A DNA stretch of 40,613 nucleotides from Microscillaceae bacterium (GTDB lineage Bacteria > Bacteroidota > Bacteroidia > Cytophagales > Microscillaceae). This document shows, piece after piece, positions 1-7,676 of the stretch (positions are counted from its first letter, which is position 1; every line of letters begins with the position of its first letter). The notes below the pieces were generated by a model. The model worked only from the letters and a program-made list of their open reading frames with translations, was not told the DNA's origin and ran no database searches. The stretch is from positions 1 to 40,613 of the forward strand of contig JAABSX010000038.1 of assembly GCA_011390205.1 (NCBI GenBank), given 5' to 3'. The position numbers and the translations under genes were made by a program.

Positions 1-193
1 GACCCGCTACAAAGCAATAATAGAAAGAAAATTTAACTATCCAAAGCTTTAAGATACTTTTATTTACTCCGTGATTAGATTATTGGATAAACTTTCGTTT
101 ATTTCTATATAGCGAGGTATATACGCAATAGAATGGTTTGAAAAACCCTGCTGTGCTAAGATATGAGTCTTCCAAAGGGAGACTTAGCACGAC

Positions 194-342
194 TAATGAA
201 GGAAAAGTCTATGACTTTTCTTGCGTATGCAGAACAGACACCGAATTAACAAAACTACGAACTAAAACCAACATCACTTCACCCCAACACCCACTGTTTT
301 TTTTACTAAAAACAGGTACAGTCATAGACTTTGCCTTCATTA
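194..342. repeat. imperfect inverted repeat, 23-base arms
   Basis: The left arm at 194-216 (taatgaaggaaaagtctatg and on) is the reverse complement of the right arm at 320-342 with one mismatch in 23 bases, separated by about 100 bases. Inside lies a second perfect hairpin, ctgttttt at 295-302 with aaaaacag at 308-315. Just outside the left arm, TGCTAAG at 154-160 pairs with CTTAGCA at 183-189. The arrangement could be a miniature mobile element or a rearranged duplicate; no transposase is attached. Confidence 0.6.
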
Positions 343-363
343 CAAGAGTTCACAGGGGTAGCT

Positions 364-516
364 TCACGAAAGGTCATTCTCAGGTTTGAGGTGGTCAGTG
401 TAGCTGTACTCGTAGGCAAAGTCTGAGGATTCATTGCCTAGCTGATTAGGGGCAAGGGTTTTGCCCTCGGGCGTGGCGATGAATTGTAGCTCTCCTTCTT
501 GATAGACAAAGCCACC
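364..516 (-). pseudogene. RHS/YD-repeat protein C-terminal fragment
   Basis: Translated on the minus strand, this 50-codon stretch opens directly after an in-frame TGA (517-519). It reads GGFVYQEGELQFIATPEGK, then FAYEYSYTDHL, and ends at a TGA at 364-366. The order 'GG[F/Y]VY..G.LQF..TPEG' followed by 'YEY.Y.DHLGN' is characteristic of the RHS core just before the toxin junction in Bacteroidota RHS/YD-repeat proteins. The similarity breaks off exactly at DHL: the expected GN(L/T)R is replaced by KPENDLS and a stop. No start codon or upstream YD repeats are present in this frame. I read it as a remnant of a larger RHS gene left by deletion or recombination. Family recognition is from memory of motifs only. 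Confidence 0.6.
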
Positions 517-653
517 TCATTCTGTTCTCTAGTTAAGGGATACTTTTGCACTAAAAAGGATGGAGGACCTTGTAGCACATTCACTAGCAGGAAAAGAGGA
601 GATAGAAAGTTTTATTAAGTAAAAAGGTACAATACCATATACTTTGTAAAGAG

Positions 654-678
654 GTGGCACTTTTTCAAAAAGCACCAC
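654..678 (-). terminator. possible terminator hairpin downstream of the ROK kinase
   Basis: On the minus strand the RNA reads GUGGUGC-UUUUU-G-AAAAA-GUGCCAC and folds as one stem if two G-U wobbles are allowed. On the plus strand the same positions would be C-A mismatches, so the hairpin only works for minus-strand RNA, the direction of the ROK gene ending at 765. The following T run is weak. Confidence 0.35.
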
Positions 679-764
679 ATCTTATCAGTCAGCCAACTAG
701 TCAATTGATAATGTTAGATAAAACAGGACGGCACAATATAAAAATATGCTGCTATTGCTTAAAA

Positions 765-1742
765 CTATGCTGCGTTTTGTTTTTCTAATTCATGCCATAT
801 CAATCCGCTTGCCCCCAATACTGCTGCATTGCGGTGTTGTAGCTCAGACATCATCAGCTTGACAGTACCCTTAAAAGGGCCAAAAAGGCTTTGCTCCATG
901 TGGCGGAGTGTAGGCTCAAAGATTAAATCTTTGGCATTGGCAAGCCCACCAAACAGGATAATAGCCTCTGGACTAGTGATTAAGACAGTATCGGCTAGTT
1001 TTTGCCCTAGGATATGCCCCGTATATTCAAAAGCTTCTAGGGCTATTTTATCCCCTTTGAGGGCTGCCTGCGTGATAAGCTCACCCGTAAGCTCTGATTG
1101 GCTCACATCCCTTAGTTCACTTCCTACAAGAGAGTCTGCTAGAAGTTTAGAGACAGTGCGGCGAATCCCTGTAACAGATACATAGGCTTCTAAGCAGCCT
1201 CTTCTGCCATCTCCGCAGAGTCTGCCATCATAGTTTACAATCAAATGCCCCATTTCTCCAGCGAAGCCACTATGCCCATAGACCACATCTCCATTCACCA
1301 CGATGCCACTGCCCAGTCCCGTGCCAAGGGTGATAAGGATGAAATTCTTCATGTTACGAGCAGCCCCAAATCTTAGCTCACCTAGAGCCGCAGCATTGGC
1401 ATCATTGGTGATGACCGTAGGGATTTTGTACTTCTTTTGCATGAGTTCTACCAGATTTACCACGCCACCCCATTTGAGGTTAGGTGGGTTTTCTACAGTA
1501 CCTCTAAAATAATTGGCATTGGGTGCACCCATTCCGATTCCTTTGATGACTACGCCCTCTTCTAGCTCAGCCATTGCTTCATCTATGGCATCAAAGAGGC
1601 GAGGGAGGTAAGCCGTTACGTGGTCTTCGGCTTGTGTCATAAATTGAGATTCTTTGAGGATATTTCCATCGATATCTACAAACCCAAAAGTAGTGGTAGT
1701 GCCTCCGATATCGATTCCGAGTGTTAGTTCTTTTTTTGACAT
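765..1742 (-). CDS. ROK family sugar kinase (glucokinase-like)
   Basis: A 325-residue protein of the ROK family, whose members phosphorylate glucose, fructose, N-acetylhexosamines or related sugars with ATP in the cytoplasm. The N-terminal phosphate-binding motif GIDIGGTTTTFGFVD (about residues 9-23), the TNDANAAALGE segment, the glycine-rich LGTGLGSGIV segment and EMGH are all present, and the length is usual for a ROK kinase without an N-terminal DNA-binding domain, so it is not a NagC/Mlc-type repressor. The family zinc motif CxCGxxGCxE appears as CGDGRRGCLE, so the second cysteine is an aspartate. The substrate cannot be read from sequence. The start ATG at 1742 gives the canonical short leader MSKKELTLGIDIGG. 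It stands alone, divergent from the SiaB-like gene. Confidence 0.9.
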   Translation of the reverse strand: MSKKELTLGIDIGGTTTTFGFVDIDGNILKESQFMTQAEDHVTAYLPRLFDAIDEAMAELEEGVVIKGIGMGAPNANYFRGTVENPPNLKWGGVVNLVELMQKKYKIPTVITNDANAAALGELRFGAARNMKNFILITLGTGLGSGIVVNGDVVYGHSGFAGEMGHLIVNYDGRLCGDGRRGCLEAYVSVTGIRRTVSKLLADSLVGSELRDVSQSELTGELITQAALKGDKIALEAFEYTGHILGQKLADTVLITSPEAIILFGGLANAKDLIFEPTLRHMEQSLFGPFKGTVKLMMSELQHRNAAVLGASGLIWHELEKQNAA

Positions 1743-1962
1743 TGAATATAAGTTTTAGCGTAAGTTACTTTATTGGTCATTTTTTTGTACGTTTATAATG
1801 TCTTATAAAAAAGTTTAGTGCTTTTTTATGAATTTCAGAATAATCTTATTTAATTTGGCTCAGATTAACTACGTTTATGTGATAGGTGTCCAAATTAAGG
1901 GAATTTTTGTTTTTTTACAATAAAAAATCTTTTCCTTCGAATATTAAAACTTTCTTTGCCTC

Positions 1963-2643
1963 ATGAAATTAGATGTAAGCCTACTCAAATCAGTCCTTAA
2001 TATTTATGATGAGCTCCAGACCAACGGGATTTATCTGGTCTATCTTGGTGTATTTAGCCATGACATTACCAAAATGTTTACCTCCATGGCAGAAGATGAC
2101 ATGGATAGCAAAGGAGAGAGACTTTCTATAAAGAAGCGTGTCTATCACGTAATGGTAGAGACACTACAAAATATGACCAGACACTCCGATGAGATTACCT
2201 CAGAGAGCAGTGTAGGAAGTGGCTTATTTATGATTGGGCGTAAGAATGACTCCTACTATGTCATCACTTCTAACAAGGTATCTAATGAAAAAAAAGAATC
2301 TCTAGAAGCCGCCTTAGAAGACATCAATAACTCGACTCCCGAAGCCCTCAGGCAGATGTATATTGACCAGATTAGGCATGGCAAGTTGTCTTCTAAGGGG
2401 GGGGCAGGACTGGGGCTGATAGACATTGCCCGCAAAACCACAGGGGCGCACGACTACCAATTTATCCCCTATGATGACGACAATTACTTTTTTATTCTGA
2501 AAGTAGAGATAGATACCAAAGCCATCAAAGAAAACAAAGAAAGAGAAGAACAAGATGCAGCAGCTTCTACCCAAGACAGTGTGCAGCAAGAAGATACACA
2601 AACTCCAGCTTCTGACCAGAAACCAGAAGACAAACCATCATAA
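1963..2643 (+). CDS. SiaB family protein kinase
   Basis: A 226-residue cytoplasmic protein. Residues 1 to about 185 match the SiaB-like (DUF6272-type) kinase family, a GHKL-fold ATPase related to anti-sigma-factor kinases. The N-box is visible as VMVETLQNMTRH (E66, N70, R73, H74) and the G-box as KGGAGLGLIDIARK (about 145-158). In known Sia systems SiaB phosphorylates SiaC and the SpoIIE-type phosphatase SiaA reverses this, controlling surface behaviour. No SiaC (DUF1987) gene lies beside it; the nearest SpoIIE-type phosphatase domain is in the large gene ending at 17101. The last 40 residues are a Glu/Gln/Asp-rich tail with no expected structure. Upstream, TTTCTTTG close to the start resembles a weak Bacteroidota -7 box. 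Confidence 0.8.
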   Translation: MKLDVSLLKSVLNIYDELQTNGIYLVYLGVFSHDITKMFTSMAEDDMDSKGERLSIKKRVYHVMVETLQNMTRHSDEITSESSVGSGLFMIGRKNDSYYVITSNKVSNEKKESLEAALEDINNSTPEALRQMYIDQIRHGKLSSKGGAGLGLIDIARKTTGAHDYQFIPYDDDNYFFILKVEIDTKAIKENKEREEQDAAASTQDSVQQEDTQTPASDQKPEDKPS

Positions 2644-2808
2644 ATAAATAATTTAGATTGTTTAAGACCCTGAGCATCAGTGCCTTACATTAAAGCAATC
2701 TTATAAGTTAATCTTGAGTAATTACTCAGTCAGTAGATATTTTAAATCCGTTCGTAAATTGTATTGGGTGCTTTGTTAAATAAATACACAATAAAAGTGC
2801 ACAACATT

Positions 2809-2816
2809 TATTTTTG
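2809..2816 (+). promoter_or_regulatory. candidate -7 promoter box (TATTTTTG)
   Basis: Exact match to the Bacteroidota TAnnTTTG consensus, 18 bases before the ATG at 2834. No -33 TTTG lies at the usual spacing, so support is modest. Confidence 0.3.
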
Positions 2817-2833
2817 GTTTATAAATTAATATT

Positions 2834-3772
2834 ATGAAGTGGCTTAAAAGTTGTTTTTCTGGATGCTTCTACCTTATACTCATCATTGTGATTGCATCCT
2901 TCGTTTTACCTTTCTTAGTAGGAGACTTTTTATCAGGAATAGAAATAGAATTTTTAGACCCTGAAAACACCTTCGAGGCAAATGAAGAAATCTACCCTGA
3001 TGAGATAATAGTAGAAGAATTAGGGGCAGAAGGTACTGAAGTAGAAGTAGAAGTATTAGACTCAGACTGCAGAATCTCTGATGCAAGCTACAGAAGGGCT
3101 TGGCAAGATTTATCTGTAGGCAGAAAACTCACCCTACAGCTCAAAATAGAAGGAAGCAAAAAATGCCAAGCTGAGGAAAACAGAAATCGTTTTTATCCCA
3201 AAAACTGGAGCAGTGACGGAGATTACTGGAGGCAGGTATATGTCTCTTTGATTGATTTTGATAACCCACGAATGAAATCAGTGATGAGGCAGTTTGAAAC
3301 CCTAAAAAAAGAAAAAAAACTGAATTATCCTGATTTTGCAGAGGCTGTAGTTACTTTTATCCAAAACATACCTTACGTACTGGTCTTGACCAAACCAGCC
3401 TCTGAAGCAGTAGCAGACGGGGACTTTTACAAACAGTATTTAGAAGTAGAAAAACGCCCTTACATAGAAAATATCAAATACGGACTACACTCACCCATAG
3501 AGTTTTTACACACTCGCAAGGGAGATTGTGATACACGCACTGTATTGGCTTACAGCATTCTGACACACTTCGGATACGATGTAGCCATCGTCAATAATCC
3601 TGAGCATTCTATGCTAGGGATTAACTTACCTGCACAAGGGACTTACCTAACATACCAAGGCAAAAAGTATTTTATCTGGGAAACCACAGCCACAAACTGG
3701 GCACTAGGGAGCATCAGCCCTGAGTATCGTAATAATCTGTTTATCTGTGTGCCAAGTATCAATGCCCTTTAA
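2834..3772 (+). CDS. membrane-anchored transglutaminase-like protein
   Basis: A 312-residue protein with one N-terminal membrane segment (residues about 8-30), an acidic linker rich in Glu/Asp (about 45-78) and a C-terminal transglutaminase/cysteine-protease-like fold. The catalytic region reads FLHTRKGDCDTRT (C232), then NPEHSMLGI (H258), then FIWETTATNW, where E283 or a neighbour takes the place of the usual aspartate. The Cys-His order fits a transglutaminase-like hydrolase or peptidase acting outside the inner membrane, but the substrate is unknown. A small DUF350-like membrane protein follows 57 bases downstream on the same strand and may be cotranscribed. Confidence 0.7.
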   Translation: MKWLKSCFSGCFYLILIIVIASFVLPFLVGDFLSGIEIEFLDPENTFEANEEIYPDEIIVEELGAEGTEVEVEVLDSDCRISDASYRRAWQDLSVGRKLTLQLKIEGSKKCQAEENRNRFYPKNWSSDGDYWRQVYVSLIDFDNPRMKSVMRQFETLKKEKKLNYPDFAEAVVTFIQNIPYVLVLTKPASEAVADGDFYKQYLEVEKRPYIENIKYGLHSPIEFLHTRKGDCDTRTVLAYSILTHFGYDVAIVNNPEHSMLGINLPAQGTYLTYQGKKYFIWETTATNWALGSISPEYRNNLFICVPSINAL

Positions 3773-3829
3773 AATATATAAAAAATAAATAAATATAACT
3801 GACCCACTCAATATCTACCTTTACAAATT

Positions 3830-4348
3830 ATGAATACAAAACTGATTTACTTGGCATCTGCACAACTGTTGTTGTCTTTAATCCTTGCCATCTTGGTTAC
3901 TTTCTTTTCTTACAAAATATTTAGGTATTTTTTAGTAAAAAAATATAAAATACAGCTAGATAATTTTGCTTTTGCCCTTTTGTCTTCTTCCATTTTATTT
4001 TCAGTGGGCTACATCATCTCTGGCACATTACAGCCAGCCATGAATGTCATCAGAATCTTAGGGCAACAGACACAAAGTAGTTTAGAGTTGTTTTTTGAGA
4101 GCATACAGTACATTACTTTATTTGTAGGTATTGGCTTTGTGATTTCATCTGTTACTACTTTACTGGGCTTGTTTATCTTTACCCAGCTCACCCGTAAAGT
4201 CAATGAATTTGAAGAAATCAGCAAAGATAACAAAGCCGTAGGGCTGATTACTGGTGTGATTATCATCGTCATTGCGATGTTTGTCAAAGACAGTACTATA
4301 TTGCTTTTAGAATCTTTCATTCCTTATCCTAGGCTGCTGATTAATTAA
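3830..4348 (+). CDS. DUF350-like integral membrane protein
   Basis: A 172-residue protein with four predicted membrane helices (about 7-29, 46-66, 92-117 and 135-160). The C-terminal half, with KVNEFEEISKDNKAVGLITG leading into the last helix, resembles the DUF350 (YjfL) repeat, in which a polar turn with a conserved N-x-A/V-G motif precedes a helix. DUF350 proteins are often encoded beside spermidine-synthase-like and glutathionylspermidine-type enzymes; a spermidine-synthase-like gene lies 3.3 kb downstream (7677), but unrelated genes intervene. Function is not established. The gene may form an operon with the transglutaminase-like gene before it. Confidence 0.6.
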   Translation: MNTKLIYLASAQLLLSLILAILVTFFSYKIFRYFLVKKYKIQLDNFAFALLSSSILFSVGYIISGTLQPAMNVIRILGQQTQSSLELFFESIQYITLFVGIGFVISSVTTLLGLFIFTQLTRKVNEFEEISKDNKAVGLITGVIIIVIAMFVKDSTILLLESFIPYPRLLIN

Positions 4349-4458
4349 TTCAAGCAGCCATTGATGGCCATTAGCAACAGTGGTTTTGACAGAGATTTAC
4401 ACGGATTTTTTCAGCCAATATTCGTGTAAGTTTTTGTTCCAGAAATCTGTACAGCAAC

Positions 4459-4593
4459 TTAGATCCGTCCATAAAATATGTAAAATTTAGCCTCCTCCAC
4501 ATAGCACAAAGCCACGGGCATGTTTGAGGGCGAAAAGAGTGCCTCTAAATCAAAAGCATCTCCTTTTGTGCCTAACCTATCAGTAAAAAGCAT
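4459..4593 (-). CDS. possible small or remnant ORF, unknown function
   Basis: A 44-residue minus-strand frame from an ATG (4591-4593) to TAA (4459-4461). Its translation begins MLFTDRLGTKGDAFDLEALF and ends in CYVEEAKFYIFYGRI. The amino-acid mix, with alternating hydrophobic and charged residues and little low complexity, looks more protein-like than a random frame, and it could be the tail of a decayed gene. An in-frame TAA lies a few codons upstream. There is no recognised family and no clear promoter. Confidence 0.25.
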   Translation of the reverse strand: MLFTDRLGTKGDAFDLEALFSPSNMPVALCYVEEAKFYIFYGRI

Positions 4594-4622
4594 AATTCTT
4601 TTAAACTTTTAAACAATTCACG

Positions 4623-4630
4623 TATCTTTG
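4623..4630 (+). promoter_or_regulatory. -7 promoter box (TATCTTTG) of the aldolase gene
   Basis: TATCTTTGCC is a full match to the Bacteroidota TAnnTTTG element, 31 bases before the aldolase ATG. A T-rich TTTTA lies about 20 bases upstream where the -33 element would be. Confidence 0.55.
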
Positions 4631-4661
4631 CCTTACAAATTTATTCTAAATTCAAAATATT

Positions 4662-5735
4662 ATGGCTTACAAGAAAATAGTTGAGTTACTCGGCAAAGAT
4701 GCTGATTACCTGCTCTCACACAAAAGCAACAAAGTAAAAAAAGAAACCTTACACCTGCCCAACCCTGAATCTGTCAATGACATATTCATGCCCAGCAACC
4801 GCAACCCCCAAGTATTGCGTAGCCTAGGGCAGCTATTCGGCTCAGGAAGGCTAGCCAATACAGGCTATGTGTCTATCTTACCCATAGATCAAGGTATAGA
4901 ACACGCAGCAGGAGCTTCTTTTGCCAAAAATCCAATTTACTTTGACCCCGAAAACATCATCAAACTTGCCATAGAAGGAGGCTGTAATGCAGTAGCTACT
5001 ACTTTCGGAAACCTTGCCATGATGTCTCGTAAGTATGCACATAAAATCCCCTTTATCGTAAAAATCAACCACAACGAACTGCTCACCTACCCCAACAAAG
5101 CCGACCAAATCATGTACGGATCTGTGCAAGAGGCTTGGAATTTGGGTGCTGTAGCCGTGGGTGCTACGATTTACTTTGGCTCAGATAATTCTTCTCGCCA
5201 AATCATAGAAGTAGCAGAAGCCTTCGAAGAAGCACACGCACTCGGAATGGCAACCATCCTCTGGTGCTACACCCGCAATGATGCCTTCAAAAAAGATGGG
5301 GTCGATTATCACGTATCTGCTGACCTTACTGGGCAAGCCAATCACTTAGGCGTAACCATTCAAGCAGACATCATCAAACAAAAGCTACCCGAAAATAATG
5401 GAGGTTACAAAGCCCTTAATTCAGGTGGCTCAAGCTATGGCAAACTAGACGAAAGAATCTACACGGAGCTCTCAAGTGATCACCCCATAGACCTTTGCCG
5501 CTATCAAGTAATTAACTGCTACATGGGCCGTGCAGGGCTGATTAACTCTGGAGGAGCTTCCTCTGGAGAGGCTGATTTGGCAGATGCTGTCCGCACTGCT
5601 GTCATCAACAAACGTGCAGGGGGTATGGGGCTTATCTCGGGGCGAAAAGCCTTCCAAAGACCTATGAAAGAAGGGGCAGCACTCTTACAAGCTATCCAAG
5701 ATGTGTATCTTACGTCTGAAATTGACATCGCCTAA
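4662..5735 (+). CDS. fbaB: class I fructose-bisphosphate aldolase (DhnA/FbaB type)
   Basis: A 357-residue cytoplasmic enzyme that interconverts fructose 1,6-bisphosphate with dihydroxyacetone phosphate and glyceraldehyde 3-phosphate. Recognisable family segments are [20 protein letters not shown] (about 70-89), the [11 protein letters not shown] strand, the [11 protein letters not shown] strand and [10 protein letters not shown] (about 234-243), where the Schiff-base lysine is expected. Length agrees with E. coli FbaB (about 350). The TATCTTTG promoter box and a strong hairpin after the stop codon suggest a single-gene transcript. With glpK and glpD nearby, triose-phosphate metabolism is well represented here, though the genes are not in one operon. 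Confidence 0.93.
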   Translation: MAYKKIVELLGKDADYLLSHKSNKVKKETLHLPNPESVNDIFMPSNRNPQVLRSLGQLFGSGRLANTGYVSILPIDQGIEHAAGASFAKNPIYFDPENIIKLAIEGGCNAVATTFGNLAMMSRKYAHKIPFIVKINHNELLTYPNKADQIMYGSVQEAWNLGAVAVGATIYFGSDNSSRQIIEVAEAFEEAHALGMATILWCYTRNDAFKKDGVDYHVSADLTGQANHLGVTIQADIIKQKLPENNGGYKALNSGGSSYGKLDERIYTELSSDHPIDLCRYQVINCYMGRAGLINSGGASSGEADLADAVRTAVINKRAGGMGLISGRKAFQRPMKEGAALLQAIQDVYLTSEIDIA

Positions 5736-5763
5736 TTTTTAAATAAATCATAAACGTATAATT

Positions 5764-5791
5764 GCCTACCACTTTGTAAAAAGTGGTAGGC
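5764..5791 (+). terminator. hairpin terminator after fbaB
   Basis: A perfect 12-base inverted repeat, gcctaccacttt (5764-5775) and aaagtggtaggc (5780-5791), with a four-base loop, followed by a T-containing stretch. It lies 28 bases after the aldolase stop and 18 bases before the accD ATG, so it probably ends fbaB transcripts and sits in the leader of any read-through into accD. It also contains the GTG that would extend accD upstream, which argues against that start. Confidence 0.75.
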
Positions 5792-5809
5792 TTACTTAAT
5801 TTGGAGGAA

Positions 5810-6664
5810 ATGGCCTGGTTTAATCGAAAAGAAAAAGGGATTCATACACCTACTGAGGATAAAAAAGAAACCCCTGACGGACTCTGGTACAAATGTCCTG
5901 AATGTAAAAATGTGATGCCCACCCGTGAGCATAAGCAGCACGCCTATACCTGTGCATCTTGTGACCATCACACAAGGATAGGCGCTCAGGAGTATTTTGA
6001 AATACTATTTGATGATAAAATATTTACAGAATTAGACCCCAACCTACAATCTGGAGACCCACTTAGCTTCTATGATTCTAAGCCTTACCCACAGAGGGTA
6101 AGAGAAGCACAAAAAAAATCAGGGCTAAAAGATGCCGTTCGCACTGCTTACGGCAAAATGAACACCCTAAATTTGACAATAGCTTGCATGGATTTTGGCT
6201 TTGTAGGCGGCTCTATGGGCTCTGTAGTAGGTGAAAAAATAGCCCGTGCCATAGATTTTGCCATCAAAAACAAAACCCCCTTCTTGATGATTTCTCGCTC
6301 AGGAGGTGCTCGTATGCAAGAGGCGGGATTCTCTTTAATGCAAATGGCAAAAACCTCAGCCAAACTCGCACTCCTTAGCCAAGCAAAATTGCCTTATATT
6401 TCTCTTATGACTGACCCTACCACGGGCGGCGTATCAGCTTCTTTTGCGATGTTAGGTGATTTTAATGTCTCCGAACCCAAAGCCCTCATTGGCTTTGCAG
6501 GGCCCAGAATCATCCGTGAAACCATCGGAAAGGATTTGCCCAAAGGATTCCAGACGGCAGAGTACTTGCTAGAGCATGGCTTCTTAGATTTTATCATTGA
6601 TAGAAAAGACCTCAAGGGGAAATTCTCTACCTTGCTCTCTATGCTCGCAGAGGAGCAAAAATAA
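5810..6664 (+). CDS. accD: acetyl-CoA carboxylase carboxyltransferase subunit beta
   Basis: A 284-residue beta subunit of the carboxyltransferase, which with AccA moves the carboxyl group from biotin to acetyl-CoA to form malonyl-CoA for fatty-acid synthesis. The N-terminal four-cysteine zinc ribbon is intact (C29, C32, C48, C51 in WYKCPECK and YTCASCDHH). The crotonase-fold core is visible as [12 protein letters not shown] and [17 protein letters not shown] chose the ATG at 5810, giving the usual family start MAWFNRK, over a GTG at 5783 that lies inside the upstream hairpin. accA is not in the window. Confidence 0.95.
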   Translation: MAWFNRKEKGIHTPTEDKKETPDGLWYKCPECKNVMPTREHKQHAYTCASCDHHTRIGAQEYFEILFDDKIFTELDPNLQSGDPLSFYDSKPYPQRVREAQKKSGLKDAVRTAYGKMNTLNLTIACMDFGFVGGSMGSVVGEKIARAIDFAIKNKTPFLMISRSGGARMQEAGFSLMQMAKTSAKLALLSQAKLPYISLMTDPTTGGVSASFAMLGDFNVSEPKALIGFAGPRIIRETIGKDLPKGFQTAEYLLEHGFLDFIIDRKDLKGKFSTLLSMLAEEQK

Positions 6665-6701
6665 ATAAATCAATAGAACACGCTTAATTTTACAAAATAG
6701 G

Positions 6702-6745
6702 GAAGGCTTCGGACTTGTAGCAAATAGACTTGAGACGAAGCCTTC
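6702..6745 (+). terminator. hairpin after accD
   Basis: Inverted repeat gaaggcttcg (6702-6711) and cgaagccttc (6736-6745) with a 24-base loop, located 38 bases after the accD stop. The stem is perfect, but the loop is large and the trailing T run poor, so it is a probable rather than certain terminator. Confidence 0.5.
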
Positions 6746-6833
6746 GCTTATTTAGTATCAAATCCTTTGAAAATAAACGGAAAAAGTGCTAAATTGCTCA
6801 AAAATAAAACCTTGACAACCTAAACTATCAAAC

Positions 6834-7562
6834 ATGCTAAGCCGCCAAGATATTTCTAGAATTTTATTCTTAGACATAGAAACCGTCAGAGGATATCAGA
6901 CCTTTCAGGAGCTGCCAGCTACCCTAAAAGATGCCTGGAACCATAAATCCGAAAAAATAAAAACAGAGGAGGAGCAAAACCACGAACAAAAATACATAGA
7001 CCGTGCAGGGATTTTTGCAGAATTTGGCAAGGTCATCTGTGTCAGTTTTGGCTTTATCAACTGGCAAGACGATGTACCACATTTTAGAGTCAAATCATTC
7101 TATGCAGATGATGAAAAATCACTCTTACTTGATTTTAAAAAACTCTTAGAAGAAAAATTTAAAGGCTGGCTATTGTGTGCACACAACGGCAAAGAATTTG
7201 ATTTTCCGTATCTTGGCAGGCGTTTTCTCATCAACCAAATCCCTCTCCCCTCAGTGCTACAGGTGCAAGGCAAAAAGCCATGGGAGATTCCATTTCTGGA
7301 TACAATGGAGCTATGGCGTTTTGGAGATTATAAAAACTATACCAAGCTAGAGCTGCTTTGTGCTGTATTTGGAATCCCTACACCCAAAGATGACATAGAC
7401 GGCAGCCAAGTAGGCAAAGTCTATTGGGAGGAGCAAGGCCTGGAGCGAATCACCCGATATTGTGAAAAAGATGTCATCGCTACGGCACAAGTAATGCTCA
7501 AATATGCCGTACTTCCTGCCATCGAGGAAGCATACATTCACTCCGCTACTTTTGATGACTAA
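6834..7562 (+). CDS. predicted 3'-5' exonuclease (PolB-like, DEDDy)
   Basis: A 242-residue RNase H-fold exonuclease of the type related to the proofreading domain of family B polymerases. ExoI is ILFLDIET (D14, E16), ExoII is LLCAHNGKEFDFPYLGRR with its aspartate, and ExoIII is YCEKDVIATAQ, where Tyr and Asp four apart give the DEDDy class. All acidic metal ligands are present, so it should be active on DNA or RNA 3' ends. It is a stand-alone exonuclease without a polymerase domain. Its biological substrate in Bacteroidota is not known to me. It is flanked by the accD terminator and the promoter of the next gene, so it is probably monocistronic. Confidence 0.85.
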   Translation: MLSRQDISRILFLDIETVRGYQTFQELPATLKDAWNHKSEKIKTEEEQNHEQKYIDRAGIFAEFGKVICVSFGFINWQDDVPHFRVKSFYADDEKSLLLDFKKLLEEKFKGWLLCAHNGKEFDFPYLGRRFLINQIPLPSVLQVQGKKPWEIPFLDTMELWRFGDYKNYTKLELLCAVFGIPTPKDDIDGSQVGKVYWEEQGLERITRYCEKDVIATAQVMLKYAVLPAIEEAYIHSATFDD

Positions 7563-7635
7563 TCCTCCTCCCGACTGTGGTTTATATTTTATGTTTTCTA
7601 CATTGCCAATCACTCAAAATACCAAGACAGATTCA

Positions 7636-7643
7636 TATATTTG
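7636..7643 (+). promoter_or_regulatory. -7 promoter box (TATATTTG)
   Basis: Exact TAnnTTTG match, 33 bases before the ATG at 7677. The upstream TTG start (7641) of the same frame falls inside this box, which supports 7677 as the true start. Confidence 0.5.
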
Positions 7644-7676
7644 CACACTCAAGCAATAATACCATTTCATAAAACC

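Larger units (their letters stand above)
1..763. other. gene-poor region with decayed remnants
   Basis: About 760 bases without an intact gene. The stretch contains an imperfect inverted repeat (194-216 with 320-342), smaller hairpins (154-189 and 295-315), a C-terminal RHS-like fragment on the minus strand (364-516) and a hairpin at 654-678. An open frame at 138-389 on the plus strand begins with TTG and runs across the repeat arms; it has no recognisable domain and I do not call it a gene. A 20-residue frame at 560-622 (plus) is also too short to support. The region looks like the scar of an RHS or mobile-element locus. Confidence 0.6.
4349..4661. other. intergenic stretch of 313 bases
   Basis: No recognisable gene. 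It holds a 44-codon minus-strand open frame (4459-4593, listed separately) and a good promoter box for the aldolase gene at 4623-4630. The rest, 4350-4458, shows nothing I can interpret. Confidence 0.5.

Noticed and set aside
138-389. 83-residue plus-strand open frame starting with TTG
   Set aside because: It crosses both arms of an inverted repeat, has no recognisable motif, and overlaps the minus-strand RHS remnant.
560-622. 20-codon plus-strand frame with ATG
   Set aside because: Too short, no motif, no clear ribosome or promoter signal.
5783-5809. Upstream GTG start for accD
   Set aside because: The GTG lies in the fbaB terminator hairpin and the ATG at 5810 gives the normal family N terminus.
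7641-7676. Upstream TTG start for the spermidine-synthase-like gene
   Set aside because: The TTG is part of a TATATTTG promoter box; ATG 7677 is a better start.
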